Positions 1-8,400 of a stretch of 64,000 nt of DNA are shown piece by piece. Origin of the DNA: Jannaschia pagri (GTDB lineage Bacteria > Pseudomonadota > Alphaproteobacteria > Rhodobacterales > Rhodobacteraceae); assembly GCF_019655435.1 (NCBI RefSeq), contig NZ_BPFH01000005.1:124001-188000 (forward strand). The letters are read 5' to 3'. Position numbers and translations under genes: made by a program. The notes under the pieces are model-generated. The model was given only the letters and a program-made list of their open reading frames with translations. It did no database searches and was not told the origin of the DNA. The stretch's first letter is position 1; the number at the start of each line of letters is the position of its first letter.

Positions 1-1513
1 CGATTTCCGTCAACGTCGAGGTCAGCAAAAACACCGCCAGGACAAGCAGCGGTGCCGGTAGCCCCAAAAGAAACGGGGCCAACCAATCGACGATCATTTG
101 AACCGCACCAGAGGATTGTAGGGCCGCGCCGACGGCGAGCATCGCGAAAATCATCGCCAAAAGGCGCCCGTCGACGAAGCCAAACGCCTCGTCAGAATCA
201 ACACAGCGTGTCAGCAGCACGACAACGGCGCCAATCACCGCCAGCGCAAAGATCGGCGCCAGTCCGAATGCCGACAGCGCCACAATGCCCGCAACGGCGG
301 TCAGCGGAATCCAGAGGTATTCGCGGCGATACCCCTGCTCAGACGGTTTGGTGACCTCGACCAGGTTCATGTCCTGGGACAGGCGCTGGATGTCCTCGCC
401 CGACCCTTCCAGCAGGAGCGTGTCACCAACGCGCAGCACCATCTCTTCCAACTGACCGGACAGGTTCCGATCACGCCGGTGCAACGCAATGGGGTACACG
501 CCATAGCGCCGCCGCAGGCGCAGCGCGCCCAACCTGCGGCCGACCAGTTTCGCATCGGGCGTGATCAGGACCTCTACGGTAGAGGTCTGGACCGCGCCAA
601 CTTGGTCCAATCGTTTCAGGGACTTGTTACGCTGGAGAGTCAAGAGTTCTGCGATCTCCGTGCGCAGGATCACCCGATCCCCCATCTGAAGCGTGACGTC
701 CCGCAGGTTACGCCGCAAGGAGGCATCGCCCCGCACCACATCGATCAAGCGTACTCCGTCGCGTTGGAACAGCTTCACATCCAAGGCCTGTCGATCGATC
801 AGGTTTGATCCTTGGGGGATGACAGCCTCGGCGAAGAATTTTTGCCCTTTCCGGGAGGTGAGCGTCGCCGCCATGGACGTCCGCTCTGGCAAAAGGTGGC
901 GCCCGACGAGGTAGAGATACGCCAAACCGACCAGGGCCACCGGCAAGGCAAGGGGCGTGACCTCGAAGATTGTGAACGGGGCCAGACCGCTTGCCCGCGC
1001 AACGCCATCCACCAAAAGATTGGTCGACGTGCCGATCAACGTCATTGTCCCGCCTAGGATCGACGCATAGCTGAGCGGGATCAAAAGCTTGGACGGCGCA
1101 TATCCCATCGACGCAGCCAATTGCACAAAGACCGGGATCATGACGACGACAACGGGCGTGTTCGCCACAAAGCCCGATGCAACCAGAACCACGCCCAGAA
1201 GAATGGCCAAGGCCAACCGTGGCCGGGTCGCCGCATGGGATTCCGCGAAGCGCGTGAACCAGTCGAGGGCACCCGTCCGCACCAAGGCGCCCATCAACAG
1301 GAAGAGCGCGGCGATCGTCCAGGGCGCAGGGTTCGCCAGAACGGCCACACCGGCCTCGTAAGGCAGAACACCGGTCACCAGCAGAAAGACAGCGCCCCCC
1401 ATGGCGGTCACTTCGGTGGGGTATGTCTCCCGCATGAAGAGAAGCAGCATGACACCCAGGGTGGCCAGGGTCAGCCAGGCGTCGATGTGCTGAGGCAAGT
1501 CAAGCCAGCTCAT
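1..1513 (-). CDS. SLC13-family anion/sodium symporter with TrkA-C domains (3' end outside window)
   Basis: Inner-membrane DASS/SLC13-type carrier, probably for sulfate or another small anion. I translated the minus strand from the ATG at 1513. Hydrophobic segments start at about residue 13, followed by the family-typical stretch YPTEVTA and a membrane run near residues 60-80. The middle of the protein carries two soluble RCK_C/TrkA-C-like domains (around GSNLIDRQALDVKLFQRDG and LVGRRLGALRLRRRYGVYP), as in SLC13 proteins with regulatory insertions. About 504 codons are visible and the frame stays open to base 1, so the C-terminal membrane half is missing. The start overlaps the stop of the EamA gene by 4 nt (ATGA), so it is the last gene of a YmdB-EamA-SLC13 operon. 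The substrate is not determinable. Confidence 0.85.
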   Translation of the reverse strand, partial: MSWLDLPQHIDAWLTLATLGVMLLLFMRETYPTEVTAMGGAVFLLVTGVLPYEAGVAVLANPAPWTIAALFLLMGALVRTGALDWFTRFAESHAATRPRLALAILLGVVLVASGFVANTPVVVVMIPVFVQLAASMGYAPSKLLIPLSYASILGGTMTLIGTSTNLLVDGVARASGLAPFTIFEVTPLALPVALVGLAYLYLVGRHLLPERTSMAATLTSRKGQKFFAEAVIPQGSNLIDRQALDVKLFQRDGVRLIDVVRGDASLRRNLRDVTLQMGDRVILRTEIAELLTLQRNKSLKRLDQVGAVQTSTVEVLITPDAKLVGRRLGALRLRRRYGVYPIALHRRDRNLSGQLEEMVLRVGDTLLLEGSGEDIQRLSQDMNLVEVTKPSEQGYRREYLWIPLTAVAGIVALSAFGLAPIFALAVIGAVVVLLTRCVDSDEAFGFVDGRLLAMIFAMLAVGAALQSSGAVQMIVDWLAPFLLGLPAPLLVLAVFLLTSTLTEI

Positions 1514-2397
1514 GGATTTGGCCTTACCGGTCGGACCAAAGCCATTCCCAACACCATCAGAACGCCCGCGACCAGGACCGATGCCGGATACCGCTCCCCC
1601 AGAAGCAGGGCAGACCAGAGGACACCGAAGCCGGTCACGAGGTAGGCCGTCTGCCCCGCAAAGACGGCCCCTGCCTGTCCCAACAGCCACAGGAAGCCGG
1701 AGTAGACCAAGGTGTGGACAACGGCGATCAAGAGAACAGCAAGGGACGCGGCAACGCGGCCTTCGTCGAACAGTGACAGGGGCTGATCGGACACGAGGGC
1801 CAGCCCGAGCGACAGGGGCAGCACAAGCACCATGGCGCCCCACAGAATGGCTAAGGGGTTCACGTCGCCTGTCCCGTTCCGCACGATCAAGGCCGCATTC
1901 ACCGCGTAGCACAGGGGCGCACAGAGGGCGACGGCCACTGCCCAGGGTGCGCCGCCCGCCAGGTGGCCTTGGGCCAGGGCGATGAGAGCCACAGCCGCCA
2001 TGCCAAGGCACAGGCCCGCGACCCGGCGCAGGGTCACCACCTCCACGCCAAACAGCGCGCCGATGGGCAACGCCAAAATCGGGATCGTCGCGATCAAGAT
2101 CGCCATAAGTCCGGCAGGCAGGTGGGCCACAGCCGTATAGGTCGCCAGATGGGGCAGCAGTGTTCCAAGGATCGCCACTTGCACGCAAAGCAGCCAAGCC
2201 GCTTGGGGCGGGAACGGGATTTGCAGCCGTCGTAGCAGGACGGCGCCCAAGACCAAGGTCACCACCGCTTGCCAGACCATGATTGCAAAGGGTTGAAAGC
2301 CGCCCGCGACCGCAACCTTGTTGAACGGCTGCAACAGACCCCACCCGGCCCCGAACAGCAGCAGGCTGCCCCAAAGGACCGGACGCGGCGCGCTCAT
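1510..2397 (-). CDS. EamA-family (DMT) transporter
   Basis: Predicted 295-residue inner-membrane permease of the drug/metabolite transporter superfamily. It has about ten hydrophobic helices in two EamA repeats, a length normal for the family. I chose the ATG at 2397 (MSAPRPVLWG) because hydrophobic sequence begins right after it and it overlaps the stop of the upstream YmdB-like gene by 4 nt. The open frame extends upstream, but there it only antisenses the neighbouring frame. It is coupled at both ends by ATGA overlaps, which argues for one transcript with the phosphodiesterase and the SLC13 carrier. Known EamA proteins export amino acids, nucleosides or other metabolites; nothing here fixes the substrate. 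Confidence 0.85.
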   Translation of the reverse strand: MSAPRPVLWGSLLLFGAGWGLLQPFNKVAVAGGFQPFAIMVWQAVVTLVLGAVLLRRLQIPFPPQAAWLLCVQVAILGTLLPHLATYTAVAHLPAGLMAILIATIPILALPIGALFGVEVVTLRRVAGLCLGMAAVALIALAQGHLAGGAPWAVAVALCAPLCYAVNAALIVRNGTGDVNPLAILWGAMVLVLPLSLGLALVSDQPLSLFDEGRVAASLAVLLIAVVHTLVYSGFLWLLGQAGAVFAGQTAYLVTGFGVLWSALLLGERYPASVLVAGVLMVLGMALVRPVRPNP

Positions 2398-3206
2398 CCG
2401 GGACCCATGGGACTGAGCCGACCGCCCACCCGGACTTGAGACACGGAGGCTGCGAGACCAGTGCTGTCGTCCGTTTCCACAAAGAGACCGCAGAGCGTTG
2501 CGTCTCCGGCCGCAGGCTCGAATCGCGCCTTGTTCATGCCGGTTACAAAGCGGCGGAGTGGCTCCGCCTTCTCCATGCCGATGACGCTGTTGTAATCCCC
2601 ACACATGCCTGCGTCCGTCTGATAGGCCGTGCCACCCGGCAGGATCATCGCGTCTGCTGTGGGGACATGGGTATGGGTGCCAACGACGACGCTGGCGCGC
2701 CCGTCGCAAAAATGGCCCATGGCCATCTTCTCCGACGTGGCTTCGCAGTGGAAATCGATCAACGTGGCTTGCACCGCCCGCCCCAAGGGCTGCGCCTTGA
2801 GGAGCGCATCTATGGGCGCAAATGGGTCGTCGTACTGCCGGGACATGAACACGCGACCCAACACCTGTGCCACCAGCAATTTGCGGCCCCCAATTGTGAA
2901 GATCCGCGCCCCGGCCCCCGGCGCCGCCTTGGCATAGTTCATGGGGCGCAAGATGCGGCTGTCCTCGCCGATGGCCTGCATCATGTCCTTTTGATCAAAG
3001 GCATGGTCGCCGAGTGTGATCACATCGGCACAGGCGGCAAAGATGTCTTTGGCTTGGGCGGCGTTGAGCCCACGACCGGAGGAGGCGTTTTCCGCGTTGA
3101 CTACAACAGCGTCCAACGCCCAATCCGCCCGCAGCGCAGGCAACCGTTCGGACACGGCGCGCCGACCCGCGCGGCCCATGACATCCCCAAGGAACAAAAG
3201 TCTCAT
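2394..3206 (-). CDS. YmdB-like metallophosphoesterase (TIGR00282 family)
   Basis: A 270-residue cytosolic metal-dependent phosphodiesterase. The calcineurin-like metal ligands are all visible: GDVMGR (residues 7-12), NAEN (37-40), GDH (66-68) and the C-terminal pair in VGTHTHVPT (His178, His180). Length and motif spacing match the YmdB family, whose Bacillus member hydrolyses 2',3'-cyclic AMP and affects biofilm-related RNA levels. That the substrate is the same here is inference. It is the first gene of a three-gene minus-strand operon with the EamA and SLC13 transporters. A pair of perfect hairpins lies upstream at 3238-3286. Confidence 0.88.
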   Translation of the reverse strand: MRLLFLGDVMGRAGRRAVSERLPALRADWALDAVVVNAENASSGRGLNAAQAKDIFAACADVITLGDHAFDQKDMMQAIGEDSRILRPMNYAKAAPGAGARIFTIGGRKLLVAQVLGRVFMSRQYDDPFAPIDALLKAQPLGRAVQATLIDFHCEATSEKMAMGHFCDGRASVVVGTHTHVPTADAMILPGGTAYQTDAGMCGDYNSVIGMEKAEPLRRFVTGMNKARFEPAAGDATLCGLFVETDDSTGLAASVSQVRVGGRLSPMGPG

Positions 3207-3237
3207 GGATGCCGGTTACGCTGTAGCGCGCTGGGCC

Positions 3238-3286
3238 GAAAGAGATTTCGCTGAAATCTCTTTCCCGATCCTTCGTTGAAGGATCG
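3238..3286. repeat. Two tandem perfect hairpins (REP-like / terminator)
   Basis: Two adjacent inverted repeats with 3-nt loops. Stem 1 is 12 bp (3238-3249 with 3253-3264, loop GCT). Stem 2 is 9 bp (3266-3274 with 3278-3286, loop GTT). Both are perfect and separated by one base. They sit between the stop of the ABC permease (3322) and the start of the YmdB-like gene (3206), so they may end the ABC-transporter transcript. Only three T residues close stem 1 on the minus strand, so a classical terminator is not certain. The same architecture would suit an extragenic palindromic repeat family. Confidence 0.6.
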
Positions 3287-3321
3287 CATGCGCCCAGTTT
3301 TTCAGCGCGGGGCGCAGGCCC

Positions 3322-4485
3322 CTACCCCTTCACGGCACCTGCGGTCAGGCCGGAGACGATTTGCCGTTGGAAGATCATCACCAACAGGAACAACGGCGCG
3401 GTGATGGACACGGCTGCGGCCACGGCCTCCACCTGGTCAGTGGTCGTCGTCTCGCGGTTGAAATACCCGGCGATGGCAGGGACCATCGTCTGATTGGAGG
3501 CATCCAACAGCAGCGAAGTCACCAGGAAGTCGTTGTAGGCAAGCAAAAAGCTGAACAGCCCCGTCGTGATCACACCCGGCCACATCACGGGCATGATAAC
3601 CCACCGAAACGCCTGAAAATGGGTGCAGCCATCGACCCGGGCGCTTTCATCTAGGTCCACCGGAATATTTTGGAAGAAGCTCCGCAGCATCCAGATCGTG
3701 AAAGGCTGGTTGATGGACACGAGCACGGCAATCACAGCGAGGGGCTGTCCGTAGAGTGTGGGCGCATTCTCGCCCAGGATCGGAGAGAGAAGCTCAGCGG
3801 AATTGATGAACACCGGGAGGTAGCCCGCAACGAGAACCGAATGGGGCAAGGCACGGAAGATCAGCGCGATAATCAGGATCCAGAAGGCGAAAGTGGAGCC
3901 CGACCGTGCCAGGCCGTATCCAGCCAGTGTCCCGACGGTCAAGGAGACGGTGACCACCCCAATGGTCACGACCATGGAGTTTCGGAAGTTCTCGTAAAAG
4001 GCGTTCTCGACCCAGACGGCGGCGTAGTGCTGCGTCGTCAGGCCAAAGATCGGCTGCCCGAGGGGACCAAGCAGCCCCTCGATGGGTGCGGCAACCACTG
4101 GCAGCAGAAAGAACAGGCCAATGACGGCAAGAACCCCAAAGCCGAGAGCAATCACTGCCCAGTTGAAGATCTTTTGCAGTGTGCCCTCCGCCGTCGCCAT
4201 GGGCATCAGCCAGACGGTCGCGGCTTTGATCGCACCCCAAGCAAAGACGACGAACAGGACAATATCGACAATGCTGATCCCCGCGCCGTCGGCCAAGGTC
4301 CGCGGCCCGGAGATGACTTCCCAGGCATTGGACGAAAACGCGTCCACCGGGGATTTGAACGACATCAAGAGGACCCAGACCAGCGGGAAAGCTGCGAGCA
4401 ACAGCCACACGAGGAGGAAGGCATTGGAGGCCAGCTTCAGCGAAAAGGGCTGGCGCATGGCCCGCGGGATAGATGCGTCGGACAT
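3322..4485 (-). CDS. Carbohydrate ABC transporter permease (MalG/CUT1 type)
   Basis: A 387-residue inner-membrane subunit of a binding-protein-dependent sugar importer. The C-terminal half carries the permease loop that docks to the ATPase (around FQAFRWVIMPVMWPGVITT). The protein is about 100 residues longer than typical MalG proteins. The extra sequence lies after the first helix (residues roughly 45-145) and adds about two hydrophobic helices before the usual NFRNSMVV start of the permease core. I chose the ATG at 4485 (MSDASIPRAM), which lies 4 nt after the stop of the upstream permease gene. It is transcribed after the binding protein and the partner permease. No ATPase gene follows in the window. 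Confidence 0.88.
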   Translation of the reverse strand: MSDASIPRAMRQPFSLKLASNAFLLVWLLLAAFPLVWVLLMSFKSPVDAFSSNAWEVISGPRTLADGAGISIVDIVLFVVFAWGAIKAATVWLMPMATAEGTLQKIFNWAVIALGFGVLAVIGLFFLLPVVAAPIEGLLGPLGQPIFGLTTQHYAAVWVENAFYENFRNSMVVTIGVVTVSLTVGTLAGYGLARSGSTFAFWILIIALIFRALPHSVLVAGYLPVFINSAELLSPILGENAPTLYGQPLAVIAVLVSINQPFTIWMLRSFFQNIPVDLDESARVDGCTHFQAFRWVIMPVMWPGVITTGLFSFLLAYNDFLVTSLLLDASNQTMVPAIAGYFNRETTTTDQVEAVAAAVSITAPLFLLVMIFQRQIVSGLTAGAVKG

Positions 4486-4489
4486 GGGC

Positions 4490-5509
4490 TCAGCCCCCCC
4501 TATGGTCGCGCCAAGTGCGGCGCAGCGGTGCAGCAAGCAAGATCACGACCCCGATCATTGTCAGCATGGCCGAGGCAGAGGCCGACGACACGGCTCGGTT
4601 CCCGGCATCATCGGGCGTCAGGTAATCGTAGGTGAGGTACTGCAAGGTGATCCTGTGGGATTCCGATGAGAAGCCGATCACCTCTTCAAAGGCGCGATAG
4701 GCGTCCATCAGGTGAATGAGGGTGATGAACACGATCAGCGGCATCAGGTGCGGGATCACAACGTAACGCAGGCGTTCCCACCGGGAGGCGCCGTCGATGA
4801 CCGCCGATTCTAGCGTGTCCTGGTTCACCGTCTGAAGGCCTGCGTAAAAGATCACGAAAGCAAAGGGCGCCACGTGCCAGACCCGATAGAACATCATAAG
4901 AAACTCGATCGCCCAACCGTTCGCCGCGACCGATAAGTCAGTGTTCCACAGCGCCTCAAGCCAGACTGTGACGATGCCGTCCCCATAGAACAGCCACCGG
5001 ATCGAAAGCGCGCCGATTACGGGCGTGATGATAAACGGCAGGAGCGAGACAAAGATCACGGGCCCTTTCACGGCGCGAGAGGCGTTGTTGACGACAACCG
5101 CGATGGCCAGCCCAACAATCAACACCAGGGGCAAAGTGATGAGGGTGAAGGTCAGCGTGAAGCGCAAAGCTTTCCAGAAATCGATCTGGAGCAAGGCGCC
5201 AAAGTCCAACCCGCTGAGCGCCGCGATGGCCCGCTCACCACCGAGGACGTTGGCGTAGGACCGGAACCCAACCCATTCGGTGCGCGTCACCGTATTTCCG
5301 TCGTCGTCCAGAACCGGGATCGTCTTCACCTCAGTCACGCAGGTCTGTTGCAGGAACCCCGGCGTACAGGTCTCCACCTCTTGGGTGGTAAAGATCGGCT
5401 GTGTGACTTGGAATGAATTCACCAGCACCGTGACAAGCGGGAAGGCAATGAACAGGAGCATCAGGAATACCGATGGTCCCACGAACATGGCGAAGGTTTT
5501 GAACTTCAC
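4490..5509 (-). CDS. Carbohydrate ABC transporter permease (MalF/CUT1 type)
   Basis: A 339-residue inner-membrane permease subunit that pairs with the MalG-type protein just downstream. The first helix (about residues 5-30) is followed by a roughly 75-residue periplasmic loop with two cysteines (ETCTPGFLQQTCVTE), then a standard six-helix core with the cytoplasmic coupling loop near ASRWERLRYVVIPHLMP. The start is GTG at 5509 because GGAGG lies 5 nt upstream, whereas the in-frame ATG at 5548 has no ribosome binding site. The frame stays open further upstream without support. The distance to the binding-protein gene and the intervening terminator suggest lower expression than the binding protein, as in many ABC importers. 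Confidence 0.85.
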   Translation of the reverse strand: MKFKTFAMFVGPSVFLMLLFIAFPLVTVLVNSFQVTQPIFTTQEVETCTPGFLQQTCVTEVKTIPVLDDDGNTVTRTEWVGFRSYANVLGGERAIAALSGLDFGALLQIDFWKALRFTLTFTLITLPLVLIVGLAIAVVVNNASRAVKGPVIFVSLLPFIITPVIGALSIRWLFYGDGIVTVWLEALWNTDLSVAANGWAIEFLMMFYRVWHVAPFAFVIFYAGLQTVNQDTLESAVIDGASRWERLRYVVIPHLMPLIVFITLIHLMDAYRAFEEVIGFSSESHRITLQYLTYDYLTPDDAGNRAVSSASASAMLTMIGVVILLAAPLRRTWRDHRGG

Positions 5510-5860
5510 GCTGGCCTCCGTGCCGCTGGTGTTTCTGGACCGTTGCATAGGAAAACCGGGGCTGTCACGGAGTTTCACGCCGATGTCCGTCGGTCCCGTC
5601 AGAAATCTTGCATAGGAATGCAAAGCGCTGAAAGTCTCACCGGAGTTTGCGCGGAACTCGGGGACCATCGGACGGCTCGCCGCTATGAGATCCCCGCCCT
5701 TGGCGGTTTGGTTTCAGCCGTAACGGCGGACGTCGGGGCGTATGGATGCGGAGTGATATTCAGAGAGAGGGCCAAACAGGCGGCCCTTTGTAAGACGTTC
5801 TTTCACCTCCTGGATGCGCCGCCACCTGCGCCCCGTTCGCCGTAGGCTTCCATAGCCATG

Positions 5861-5889
5861 AAAAAGGGGCGGCCCGTTCGGACCGCCCC
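5861..5889 (-). terminator. Intrinsic terminator after the solute-binding protein
   Basis: On the minus strand a GC-rich stem of about 10 bp (5880-5889 with 5866-5875, one G-U pair, loop GAAC) is followed by five T residues (5865-5861). It lies 24 nt downstream of the binding-protein stop and before the permease genes, so it should end most transcripts after the binding protein and let a minority read into the permeases. Confidence 0.8.
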
Positions 5890-5912
5890 ATCGCTCATAC
5901 CCTTTGGGTGAG

Positions 5913-7133
5913 TTACTGCAGCAGACCAGCTTCCTTAGCGGCCGAGGAATAGGCCTCCTCAACGGCGGCCAGAGCCTCCGTCGCCGTACGATCACCGGTG
6001 AAGAACGACGGCAATTCGTTCCCCAGGGCGGTGTGCATCAGGCCCATCTGGCTGGTGGAGGGGTAGCTGGGCGGCGCGGGCTGGGCCGTCGCCGTGGCGA
6101 TAGCACCCTGGGCCATATCACTCGGCTGATAGCCTTCGACCAACCAAATCGCGGTATCATTGGCGCCCTGAACCATCTCGCTGTCCAGACCCTCCATCGC
6201 GACGCGGAAGGCGGCTTCGGCCGTCGCGTCGTCGATATTCTTAGCCACGACAATGCCGTCCCACCAGAGTGTGGTTGCTGGCACGCCCCCAGCCATCGCC
6301 AGCGGTGCCGCAGCCGATCCGACTTTGCCGACGACCGAGCTTTCCGCCTCGTCGTTCATGGCGCCACCCCGGCTGGCCCAGAGGTTGGCCATGGCAATTT
6401 TGCCTTGCTGGAACTGTTGCTGGACGTAGGTGGAATCGCTGACCAGATACTCGGGGTCCATGTATTCGGTCAGGGCCTTCATCATCTCCAACGCTTTGAC
6501 ACCGGCCTCGGAATTGACCGCAGGCGTGCTGTCATCGTTGTAGAAATCGCCGCCGAAGCCCACGAACATGTTGTTGAAGTCTTGGGCAAGGTTCCAGCCG
6601 GACTTCATCGTGGCGCCCAATGGGTATTCGACGACACCCGCCTCTTGGATGGCGGCGGCGGCTGTCAGAACCTCATCGTAGGTGGTCGGAACCTCCAGCC
6701 CCAGCTCCTCGAAGATGTCGGTGCGGTACATCATGTGCTGCGTGTTCACCATCATGGCGATGGCCATGATCTGACCGTCGATGCGGATCAACTGGTTCGG
6801 GCTGAGGTTCTGGCCGTAGGCTTCCACCAGGTCATCCAGGGGCCGGATCGTGCCTTCGTTCAAGAGCGGCGTGACCGTCCCGTTCGACACACCACCCAGG
6901 GCATAAAGCGACGGATTGGCCGCGAAGGCCGCGGGCTGCTTGGTCCGGAACTCTTGATCCAGCTCGGCAGAGACGTTGCCGCACTCCGACATGGCATCGG
7001 TCACGGCTTTCCAAGCCTCAAAGCCAGCCGACAGTGATTTGACCTCGACCTCATTCTGGAAGGCGCAGGCCATGGCAGAGGTTGTGCCCAGCATGGCGAC
7101 GGCACCCGCAAGCGCCAGTTTTTTCATCAGCAT
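5913..7133 (-). CDS. ABC transporter extracellular sugar-binding protein (family 1)
   Basis: A 406-residue periplasmic solute receptor. Residues 1-22 form a classical Sec signal peptide (KK, hydrophobic core, SAMA cleavage). The mature protein has family-1 solute-binding features such as the stretch LNEGTIRPLDDLVEAYG and the long helical C-terminal lobe. The start is the ATG at 7133, preceded by AGGGAG about 7 nt away; an ATG two codons later is also possible. It is first in the operon and is followed by a strong terminator and then two permeases. No ATP-binding gene is present, so the importer probably shares an MsmX-like ATPase encoded elsewhere. Substrate unknown; a mono- or disaccharide is likely. 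Confidence 0.9.
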   Translation of the reverse strand: MLMKKLALAGAVAMLGTTSAMACAFQNEVEVKSLSAGFEAWKAVTDAMSECGNVSAELDQEFRTKQPAAFAANPSLYALGGVSNGTVTPLLNEGTIRPLDDLVEAYGQNLSPNQLIRIDGQIMAIAMMVNTQHMMYRTDIFEELGLEVPTTYDEVLTAAAAIQEAGVVEYPLGATMKSGWNLAQDFNNMFVGFGGDFYNDDSTPAVNSEAGVKALEMMKALTEYMDPEYLVSDSTYVQQQFQQGKIAMANLWASRGGAMNDEAESSVVGKVGSAAAPLAMAGGVPATTLWWDGIVVAKNIDDATAEAAFRVAMEGLDSEMVQGANDTAIWLVEGYQPSDMAQGAIATATAQPAPPSYPSTSQMGLMHTALGNELPSFFTGDRTATEALAAVEEAYSSAAKEAGLLQ

Positions 7134-7357
7134 TGTATAGCTCCCTGATAGTGTTTTCGCGGGTCGGGTTGGCCCGATCCCAAGGCATATGCCCCTGCCG
7201 CACCCTGACCTGAGCCAGGCGATCGGTTCAATTCAAATCCCACTTTTCATTTCGGACGGGGTCTCTAGGGTGCCGCTCTGCATACGCTTGCAAGACGCTA
7301 GCCCCAGGCCAGCGCCCCGTGCAAGTCGGAATCTAGGGCCACCACGCTGAGGACAAG

Positions 7358-8323
7358 ATGATCGACCACCGTCACACCACGCGCGCCGGGCTGAATGCCC
7401 TGCTGACAGCGCCAGACCCGCAGGACGTGGCGCTAGGCTTGCTGGCAGAGGATGCGGTCTGGGACATGATGGCACCGGTCGACCGGGTGACCGGACGGGA
7501 TGCCATCTTAGAGAGCGTCATCCGTCCCCTACGCGCGGCGCTGGCTTTCCCCCATCGCCGGGATGAGATCGTCATCGGCGGACTGAACCGTCGGGATGAG
7601 GGGGGGTATTGGGTCGCCTGCGTCAGCCACGTCGTCGGCACACATGTCGCCCCGCTCTGGGGTGTCGCGCCGTCCGGCAAATTGGCGTTCCTGCGGGTGG
7701 GAGAGTTCCACCGGCTGTCCGACACCGGACAGATCACCCAAAGCCGCATTTTGATCGACCTGCCGAACCTGATGATCCAAGCGGGACGCCAGCCCTTTAC
7801 CCAGGGTCTGGGCACCGAAATGCTGTTCCCTGGCCCCGCCACCCATGATGGCGTCTGCCCGGGCTCCGACGGTGGCAAGACCAGTCTCGATCTGGTCGAG
7901 CGGATGCTCGGTGCCCTCCACGTCTACGACCCGGAGACCGGTCACTCCGCCCAGCAAACCGGCGAAGACGGCACCTGGGCGGACGATATGCTCTGGTACG
8001 GTCCCGCGGGCATCGGCAGCAATTATCGCTGGGACGGGTTCATGGCAGACCATCGCACCCCGTTTCTTAAGGCATTCCCAGACCGCAAGGGCGGCAATCA
8101 CTATTGCCGCATTGGTGACGGTCCTTACGCGGCCGTATCCGGCTGGCCCTCCATGACGATGACCCATCGCGGCCCCTATCTGGGTGTCCAACCAACCGGG
8201 CGCGCTCTGACGCTTCGGGTGATGGACTTCTATCGCTGCGCGGACGGGCGGATTGCGGAAAACTGGGTGCTGCTCGATTACGTGGATCTGTTCCGACAAA
8301 TGGGTCACGACATCCTGTCTTAG
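7358..8323 (+). CDS. Two-domain SnoaL-like / NTF2-fold protein (ester cyclase family)
   Basis: A 321-residue soluble protein made of two SnoaL-like NTF2-fold halves. The N-terminal half covers about 1-150 (LLAEDAVWDMMAPVDRVTGRDAI, then FHRLSDTGQITQSRILID). The C-terminal half covers about 170-315 (DDMLWYGPAGIGSNYRWDGF, then MDFYRCADGRIAENWVLLDYVDL). The ending with aspartates after NWVLLDY is typical of the ester-cyclase-like group. Members often act on small metabolites, but the reaction here is unknown. It is divergent from the sugar-binding protein gene, with 224 bp between the starts, so a role linked to sugar uptake is possible but not shown. Start at 7358, the only ATG near the frame start. 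Confidence 0.7.
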   Translation: MIDHRHTTRAGLNALLTAPDPQDVALGLLAEDAVWDMMAPVDRVTGRDAILESVIRPLRAALAFPHRRDEIVIGGLNRRDEGGYWVACVSHVVGTHVAPLWGVAPSGKLAFLRVGEFHRLSDTGQITQSRILIDLPNLMIQAGRQPFTQGLGTEMLFPGPATHDGVCPGSDGGKTSLDLVERMLGALHVYDPETGHSAQQTGEDGTWADDMLWYGPAGIGSNYRWDGFMADHRTPFLKAFPDRKGGNHYCRIGDGPYAAVSGWPSMTMTHRGPYLGVQPTGRALTLRVMDFYRCADGRIAENWVLLDYVDLFRQMGHDILS

Positions 8324-8328
8324 GACGG

Positions 8329-8346
8329 ACAGGCCAGCAGGCCTGT
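8329..8346 (+). terminator. Small hairpin after SnoaL-like gene
   Basis: A perfect 7-bp stem (8329-8335 with 8340-8346, loop AGCA) begins 5 nt after the stop codon. No T-run follows, so termination would be weak. It lies 55 nt before argC. Confidence 0.3.
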
Positions 8347-8400
8347 TGCACGCCTCTTTGCCCTGGCCTATCCCGGCGCCACTATCTCAAGGAGGCTCAG

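Noticed and set aside
2436-3254. 272-codon plus-strand open frame
   Set aside because: Complement of the YmdB-like gene, which has all metal ligands.
3670-4635. 321-codon plus-strand open frame
   Set aside because: Antisense to the two ABC permeases; composition typical of antisense noise.
5904-7037. 377-codon plus-strand open frame
   Set aside because: Complement of the sugar-binding protein, which has an intact signal peptide and family motifs.
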